From the NCBI GenBank assembly GCA_937894165.1, contig CALCSX010000060.1, positions 1 through 10,239 of the forward strand: a stretch of DNA of 10,239 nt, given 5' to 3'. The notes beneath the pieces were generated by a model. That model saw only the letters and a program-made list of their open reading frames with translations, did no database searches and was not told the DNA's origin. Below, in pieces: positions 6,075 through 10,239 of the stretch. Numbering within the stretch: position 1 is the first letter of the stretch; every line of letters starts with the position of its first letter. The position numbers and the translations under genes were made by a program. The DNA is from an uncultured Saprospiraceae bacterium. Its GTDB lineage: Bacteria; Bacteroidota; Bacteroidia; Chitinophagales; Saprospiraceae.

Positions 6075-7334
6075 ATGGATATCATAGAAATAAGTCACCA
6101 TTCAAAAAATATTAAAGGAGAAGTTTTTCTAGAGGGGTCCAAGAGTATTTCCAACAGGCTGCTTATTATTCAGGCTTTGTCGGGCAATACCTCAACTAAA
6201 ATCAATCATCTCAGCGCATCAAATGACACTATCGTTTTGCAGCGAATGCTCAATCAACCGGGGGATTTTATCGATGCAGAGGATTGCGGGACGGCTTTTA
6301 GATTTATGACGGCTTATTTGTGTTTGCAGCAGGGTGAGCAGGTTCTTAGTGGATCGGAACGGTTGAAGGAGAGGCCTATAGCGCCATTAGTAGACGCTCT
6401 GCGAGAGGCAGGCGCACAGATTGAATATCTAGAAAAGGAGGGATTTGCTCCCTTGCGTATTGGAAAAGGAAATTTTAAAGCACCGAACATTTTTACTATT
6501 ACGGCGCATATTAGTTCTCAATTTATTTCAGCTTTGTGTCTTATTGGGCCGCGATTAGCGGGTGGATGCACCATCATTTTAAAGGGAAAGATGAGTAGTC
6601 TTCCCTATATAGAAATGACGTTAAATATCATGAGGGACTGCGGAGTTCAAGTCGATTTTGATCAGCAATCACAGATTATAAATATTAAGGAACAAGATTA
6701 CATTTTACGGGTGGAATACCAAGTTGAGGCGGACTGGTCGGCGGCGGCATTTTATTATTCGATCGTCAATTGTGCTGAGATAGGATCGGAATTGTTTTTG
6801 CACGGATTGCGGCAGGACAGCAATCAAGGGGATGTGAAGATTGTTGAAATTGGGGAGTTTTTTGGCATCGAGACAGTTTATACTGAAGAAGGGATTAGGA
6901 TTAGGAAGGTGAGGGCGGAAGCTCGATCAACCCTATTTTCTTTTGATTTTAGTCATTGTCCGGATTTAGCGCAGGCTGTTATGGTAATGTGCGCTGCGGC
7001 GGGTGTGAAGGGAGAGTTTAATGGATTAGAATCGTTGTATGTGAAGGAGACAAACAGAGTGGAGGCTATGAAGCAGGAGTTGGCTAAGTTTTCTATCGTC
7101 TTACAGGAGGATCGGGAGCGAGTGGGCTGTGCCAAACTTTCAGGAAAATTTCAATTTGATACCCCAATCAGGATTGAGACCTATCAAGATCATAGAATAG
7201 CTATGGCTTTCGCTCCTTTGGCTATGATTCATACATTAGAAATTTCTAATCCTGCTGTAGTCCGGAAATCGTATCCGGGTTTTTGGGAGGATTTGAAGGG
7301 TTTGGGGTTTGCAAATGGATTAAAAAGTACTTAA
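6075..7334 (+). CDS. aroA: 3-phosphoshikimate 1-carboxyvinyltransferase (EPSP synthase)
   Basis: AroA joins shikimate-3-phosphate and phosphoenolpyruvate to make EPSP, step 6 of the shikimate pathway, in the cytoplasm. The 419-residue protein has both inverse-alpha/beta domains. Motifs: GSKSISNR (21-28; K23, S24 and R28 bind substrate), DCGTAFRF (70-77), SERLKERPI (94-102), SSQFISALCL (147-156), the catalytic aspartate D297 in SHCPDLAQ, VKETNR (323-328; K324, E325, R328), YQDHRIAMAFA (370-380) and SYPGFWEDLKGLGF with K408. Compared with the E. coli NAGTAMRP loop, the asparagine is D70 and the proline F77; G72 is kept. The ATG at 6075 places the SKS motif about 20 residues in, as usual. It is last in the phoH-osmC-aroA cluster and followed by a stem-loop. 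Confidence 0.95.
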   Translation: MDIIEISHHSKNIKGEVFLEGSKSISNRLLIIQALSGNTSTKINHLSASNDTIVLQRMLNQPGDFIDAEDCGTAFRFMTAYLCLQQGEQVLSGSERLKERPIAPLVDALREAGAQIEYLEKEGFAPLRIGKGNFKAPNIFTITAHISSQFISALCLIGPRLAGGCTIILKGKMSSLPYIEMTLNIMRDCGVQVDFDQQSQIINIKEQDYILRVEYQVEADWSAAAFYYSIVNCAEIGSELFLHGLRQDSNQGDVKIVEIGEFFGIETVYTEEGIRIRKVRAEARSTLFSFDFSHCPDLAQAVMVMCAAAGVKGEFNGLESLYVKETNRVEAMKQELAKFSIVLQEDRERVGCAKLSGKFQFDTPIRIETYQDHRIAMAFAPLAMIHTLEISNPAVVRKSYPGFWEDLKGLGFANGLKST

Positions 7335-7342
7335 GGAATGAG

Positions 7343-7377
7343 AAAAATTGCCTTTAGTTGTAGAAAAAGCGATTTTT
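7343..7377 (+). terminator. candidate stem-loop terminator after aroA
   Basis: AAAAATTGC (7343-7351) pairs with GCGATTTTT (7369-7377) over nine pairs, one of them a G-U wobble, around a 17-base loop. The T-rich right arm serves as the tract on the + strand. It starts nine bases after the aroA stop. The GC content of the stem is low, so it is a weak candidate. Confidence 0.35.
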
Positions 7378-7438
7378 AAAAGTTAATATCAAAAGAAAAA
7401 AATAATAAATTAATTTATTAAAATTAAATTGTTATTAA

Positions 7439-7446
7439 TAAATTTG
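7439..7446 (+). promoter_or_regulatory. candidate -7 promoter element before the first barrel-like gene
   Basis: TAAATTTG matches the Bacteroidota -7 consensus TAnnTTTG at every defined base. The best upstream partner is TTTA at 7414-7417 with a 21-base spacer, one mismatch from TTTG. The element is 73 bases before the ATG at 7520. The region is very AT-rich, so a chance match is possible. Confidence 0.35.
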
Positions 7447-7519
7447 GGAGAAAAAATTGCACCCTTAATTTCAATACGACATGTAATTGAGGATTCTAAA
7501 TCACTTTAAATTCTCCAAA

Positions 7520-8221
7520 ATGAAAGAAATTATCTTGATTATCATTTTTGTTCTATCGTGGTCAAGCACTTACTCCCAAACCATATTTATAGAATTTACA
7601 GACAAAAAATGGCACTCTCCTTTTGAAGGCTCCTACCAAGGATTAAGCTTGCTTTATGACATTAATGATAAGTGGTCAATAGGACCTAACTTTCATACGT
7701 ACAACGAAGTATATTACTTTGAATATGCAGACTTATTTGCAAATCCTATAGATTTTAATCCCATTCATAATGCCTATCGAATTAGGGGAGGGAGAACGAT
7801 AGTGGACTCTCCTGAATTCTACAGAGGATTGGGGGCTGATGGTTTAAAAAACAACATTTATTTTGCAACCAATGGATGGCAGGTCTTGGCTTTAGGACTT
7901 TCTGTTAATTACAAAATTATTAATAAAAACAAATGGCTGTGGTATGCTCGTGTGCTTCCCTCATTTCAAAGAGGACGATTTGAATATATTCAGACAGGCA
8001 TAAACGGTTCGAGAATTCGGATTAATCCGGATGAGGAATACCATAGAGTATTTTATACAGAAAAGAATATCCGATTTGACTATTTCTTATCCATTCAGTT
8101 TGGTACCGGAGTGATGTACAATGTTTATGGCAATCTCTCGGTAGGAATTGATTTATCTACAAATGATACCTTTAATCATTTAGTAATTCCTGCCGCCACA
8201 ATTTCATATAGTCTTAACTAA
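7520..8221 (+). CDS. exported protein of unknown function, probably a small outer-membrane beta-barrel (first of a pair)
   Basis: I do not recognise the family. From the ATG at 7520 the protein has 233 residues and a clear signal peptide, MKEIILIIIFVLSWSSTYSQ, probably cut after the Q, as is common in Bacteroidota. The rest is rich in tyrosine, phenylalanine and tryptophan in alternating polar/nonpolar stretches (SLLYDINDKWSIGPNF, WLWYARVLPSF, LSVGIDLSTN), and ends in a strand-like SYSLN. That pattern suggests an outer-membrane beta-barrel of about 8-10 strands. There are no cysteines and no lipobox. An in-frame TTG at 7487 would add eleven residues before the signal peptide and is less likely. 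The next gene starts 12 bases later, codes for a similar-sized exported protein, and is probably on the same mRNA. Localisation is inferred from composition. Confidence 0.75.
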   Translation: MKEIILIIIFVLSWSSTYSQTIFIEFTDKKWHSPFEGSYQGLSLLYDINDKWSIGPNFHTYNEVYYFEYADLFANPIDFNPIHNAYRIRGGRTIVDSPEFYRGLGADGLKNNIYFATNGWQVLALGLSVNYKIINKNKWLWYARVLPSFQRGRFEYIQTGINGSRIRINPDEEYHRVFYTEKNIRFDYFLSIQFGTGVMYNVYGNLSVGIDLSTNDTFNHLVIPAATISYSLN

Positions 8222-8233
8222 ATAAAATAAAAA

Positions 8234-8944
8234 ATGAAGAATTTTAACGATGTAAAAATGATGTCAATCTCCAAAATTCATCTGCTATCTCTAGGAATAT
8301 TCTTACTATTCTTCACTCCAAGTCTCAAAAGTCAAGTACACTTTAATTTGAGCTTAGAAGGCAATTATTGGGAGCATACAGACCTGTTTGGAGGCCAGTT
8401 AGCGGCAGGTTTTGATTATCGCTTTGGGGAAAGGTGGGGGATTAGAGCAAGTTATGGTATAGGCTATGGGGAAGCTAAAAGACTAAAAAACAAATTTACC
8501 GAGTCCAAATATCTTGATCCGGAAAAGTATATAAATCATCAAAATGGTAAAGACGCCCCTTTTCTTGATACCAATCAGAGTAGTGACCATGCGCGTCAGC
8601 ATCAAATAGATCTTGCAGTTTTTGTGCGACTCTTCAAAATAAATCCTAAGATGGACCTCAACTTGCAAGCAGGAGGATTCTATTCAAGGATTCACCATTA
8701 TTATATCATTGATTATTTTGGACCGGTTGATTTTCAATTTATTACGGAAGATAATGGAGAACTCGATCTTCTTATCATCTCCGACCAAAGGTTTTATACT
8801 GTAGGCATGAGGGCTGAACTTAATCTGGAAATAGAAATAAAAAAGGGGATTGTATCACCCTATATAGCTTTGGGATTAGGGCCGAATTACACTAATTTTG
8901 GAACTGTTGGTGTGAGGTATGCCGGATTATTAAAGAAGGAGTAA
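8234..8944 (+). CDS. exported protein of unknown function, probably a small outer-membrane beta-barrel (second of a pair)
   Basis: The family is not recognised. The protein has up to 236 residues. In-frame ATGs at 8234, 8258 and 8261 all precede the signal peptide (hydrophobic LLSLGIFLLFFTPSLKSQ, about residues 17-34), and the later two give a more usual signal length. The mature part has alternating strands such as GGQLAAGFDYRFGERWGIRASYGIGYG, MDLNLQAGGFYSR and VSPYIALGLGPNYTNFGTVGVRYAG, typical of porin-like-fold outer-membrane proteins. A polar region rich in D, N, H and Q (about 96-132) could be an external loop. There are no cysteines. The G-x-x-x-x-(Y)D-(Y/I)-x-(F/N)-x-(K/R)W-(S/G)-I segment matches one in the gene before it, so the two may be diverged paralogues. 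Partner and role are unknown. Confidence 0.72.
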   Translation: MKNFNDVKMMSISKIHLLSLGIFLLFFTPSLKSQVHFNLSLEGNYWEHTDLFGGQLAAGFDYRFGERWGIRASYGIGYGEAKRLKNKFTESKYLDPEKYINHQNGKDAPFLDTNQSSDHARQHQIDLAVFVRLFKINPKMDLNLQAGGFYSRIHHYYIIDYFGPVDFQFITEDNGELDLLIISDQRFYTVGMRAELNLEIEIKKGIVSPYIALGLGPNYTNFGTVGVRYAGLLKKE

Positions 8945-8957
8945 TAGTTACTGCTGC

Positions 8958-9002
8958 AAGAAAACTTCAAATACTCGAAAATGTTGTCTTTGGAGTTTTC
9001 TT
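8958..9002. terminator. bidirectional stem-loop terminator between convergent genes
   Basis: AAGAAAACTTCAAA (8958-8971) and TTTGGAGTTTTCTT (8989-9002) form a 14-pair stem with one G-U wobble and a 17-base loop. The T-rich arm follows the stem on either strand, as expected of a terminator working both ways. It starts 14 bases after the stop of the second barrel-like gene and ends 14 bases before the stop of the OmpA-like gene on the other strand. Confidence 0.7.
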
Positions 9003-9016
9003 ATTAGCGAATTAAA

Positions 9017-10219
9017 TTAATTCCCCTTCAAAATCTTCACCTCCACCCGCTGGTTCTTCTTTCGGCCTTCCTTGGTGGAATTATCGGCTATAGGTGTTGA
9101 TTTTCCGTAGCCTTTGAACCTGATTCTCTGGGGTTCAATACCTTTTTTGATCAAGTATTCAGCTACAGATTTAGCTCTGCTCTCAGATATTCTTTGACAA
9201 TAATCTTCCTTGGGCAGACTATTGGTGTGCCCGCCCACCTCTACAATAACTTTTGGATTCTCTTTTAGAAATTGGAAAACCTTATCCAGACTCTGATGGT
9301 TTATAGGATCCACATTCACCGAATCCGCCTTAAAGTATAGGTTGTCCATCCGAATTATCTGTCCGGATTCCACCTTTTTCCCTTTCAATTCGCTGACATC
9401 AGCATAGACAGTATTCGTGTTAGTTTCTTTTACGGAGGGAGTCAATTTAGTTCTGTCATCCTTCGGTTTTGGATTATCTTTTTTCTCAACACTAGCTACT
9501 TTTGCCTTACCGGAATTATTTTTTTGAATTGGCTTGTCTAAATTTTCTACGATGTCCATCGGAACTTCCTTTGGAATAATTCTGGCATTACAATCGATAG
9601 GAATCAGATCCGAGAGATCATCCACCAAAATATTTCCATTGTATTCCATCAGAACCGGTGTTTTATAAAATGCTTCCAGAATGATAAAGCGATAAGGTCG
9701 GCTGGCGCGCACTTTAAAGTTATATCTCATCCAATCCGTATTATCCACCTCTGCACTTTCACCCAATAGCTCCTCCCCTTTGCAAGGTATATTGGATCCC
9801 CAGACCCGCAGTACCACAGGTGTGGTAAACGAATAGGTATTCAACTGATCCATTCTGGTGGGACTAAGATACTCCTCAGACATACACATGACAGCTGAAA
9901 ATTCATAGCATTGATTGACAGCCAAGCGAAATTCTAGAGGCTGGCCCACAGATTCCCAAGTGGCGTCATTTCTGGTTACCATCCCCAGGTAAGTATTTCC
10001 ATGATATGCTTTTTTAGAAACACCCCAGGCTCCGGCCGGATGTGTATCGGGAGGTGACTGTTCAGCGGGTCCGCAGTCGATCCAACCCGGAGGCTGAGCA
10101 CTGTGACGAGGCGGGCCTTCGAAGGACGGATTTATCAATCTTATAGTATCCTGACTAAAGATAGTAGGGGACAATAATAGAAAACTAATAAATGGTGCTA
10201 AGTTCACGGAAATCTTCAT
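9017..10219 (-). CDS. OmpA-family peptidoglycan-binding protein with an N-terminal beta-sandwich domain
   Basis: From the ATG at 10219 the protein has 400 residues. A signal peptide (about 1-23, ending in IFSQ) is followed by a domain of about 190 residues opening with INPSFEG and PPGWIDCG and running to NGNILVDDLSDL. This looks like a galactose-binding/CBM-like jelly roll. A charged linker rich in K, N, D and P follows (about 228-268), then an OmpA domain (about 288-398). OmpA motifs are NLYFKADSVNVDP, VEVGGHTNS, the SESRAKSVAEYL helix, and GYGKSTPIADNSTKEGRKKNQRVEV. The OmpA domain normally holds the outer membrane to peptidoglycan, and R348 is kept, but the usual aspartate of GHTD is N333 here. 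An in-frame TTG at 10225 lies two codons upstream; GAGGA directly before the ATG favours the ATG. The gene appears complete. Its promoter lies outside the window. Confidence 0.9.
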   Translation of the reverse strand: MKISVNLAPFISFLLLSPTIFSQDTIRLINPSFEGPPRHSAQPPGWIDCGPAEQSPPDTHPAGAWGVSKKAYHGNTYLGMVTRNDATWESVGQPLEFRLAVNQCYEFSAVMCMSEEYLSPTRMDQLNTYSFTTPVVLRVWGSNIPCKGEELLGESAEVDNTDWMRYNFKVRASRPYRFIILEAFYKTPVLMEYNGNILVDDLSDLIPIDCNARIIPKEVPMDIVENLDKPIQKNNSGKAKVASVEKKDNPKPKDDRTKLTPSVKETNTNTVYADVSELKGKKVESGQIIRMDNLYFKADSVNVDPINHQSLDKVFQFLKENPKVIVEVGGHTNSLPKEDYCQRISESRAKSVAEYLIKKGIEPQRIRFKGYGKSTPIADNSTKEGRKKNQRVEVKILKGN

Positions 10220-10239
10220 CCTCAATTTTACTGATAGTT

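Noticed and set aside
6282..6308. Calling aroA a glyphosate-resistant EPSP synthase.
   Set aside because: The glycine corresponding to G96 is kept, and loop changes alone do not establish resistance; only the difference is reported.
7487..7519. Upstream TTG start extending the first barrel-like protein by eleven residues.
   Set aside because: The extension would precede a complete, typical signal peptide that starts at the ATG at 7520.

Overview
The window is chromosomal DNA of a member of the Bacteroidota, most likely from the Saprospiria/Chitinophagia side of the phylum. The evidence is low-GC intergenic DNA, start codons that mostly lack a Shine-Dalgarno sequence, TAnnTTTG-like promoter elements, secreted proteins whose signal peptides end in '-SQ', and an OmpA-family protein with an N-terminal 'INPSFEG...GWIDCG' sandwich domain. 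The family-level placement rests on memory of such proteins and is not proven here. I see no rRNA, tRNA, CRISPR array, insertion sequence or prophage.

Layout from left to right. Bases 2-97 hold what may be the 3' end of a gene with a 15-bp, five-codon tandem repeat. It is followed by pterin-4a-carbinolamine dehydratase (116-388), a membrane-anchored TlpA-like thioredoxin (483-1007), grpE (1037-1669) and dnaJ (1727-2887), all on the + strand. GrpE and DnaJ are the nucleotide-exchange factor and J-domain partner of DnaK, which is not in this window. A roughly 200-bp gap with palindromic repeats separates dnaJ from a convergent gene (4442-3096, minus strand) that fuses an ABM-type domain to 3-dehydroquinate synthase (AroB). 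A divergent promoter region follows, then a tight + strand cluster: phoH-like ATPase (TTG start), an OsmC-family protein overlapping it by 4 bases, and EPSP synthase (aroA) 9 bases later. AroB and AroA catalyse steps 2 and 6 of the shikimate pathway, so two aromatic-synthesis genes sit on opposite strands around phoH/osmC.

The last third is about the cell envelope. Two adjacent genes (7520-8221 and 8234-8944) encode similar-sized exported proteins with beta-barrel-like composition that I cannot assign to a named family. They converge, through a 14-bp-stem terminator, on a minus-strand gene for an OmpA-like peptidoglycan-binding protein with an N-terminal sandwich domain (10219-9017).

Most genes are ordinary housekeeping genes. 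The items most worth a second look are the ABM-AroB fusion, the palindromic repeats after dnaJ (one half-unit supplies the dnaJ stop codon), the phased 15-bp repeat at the left edge, the tandem unknown barrel pair, and residue changes at normally conserved sites in AroA and the OmpA domain.
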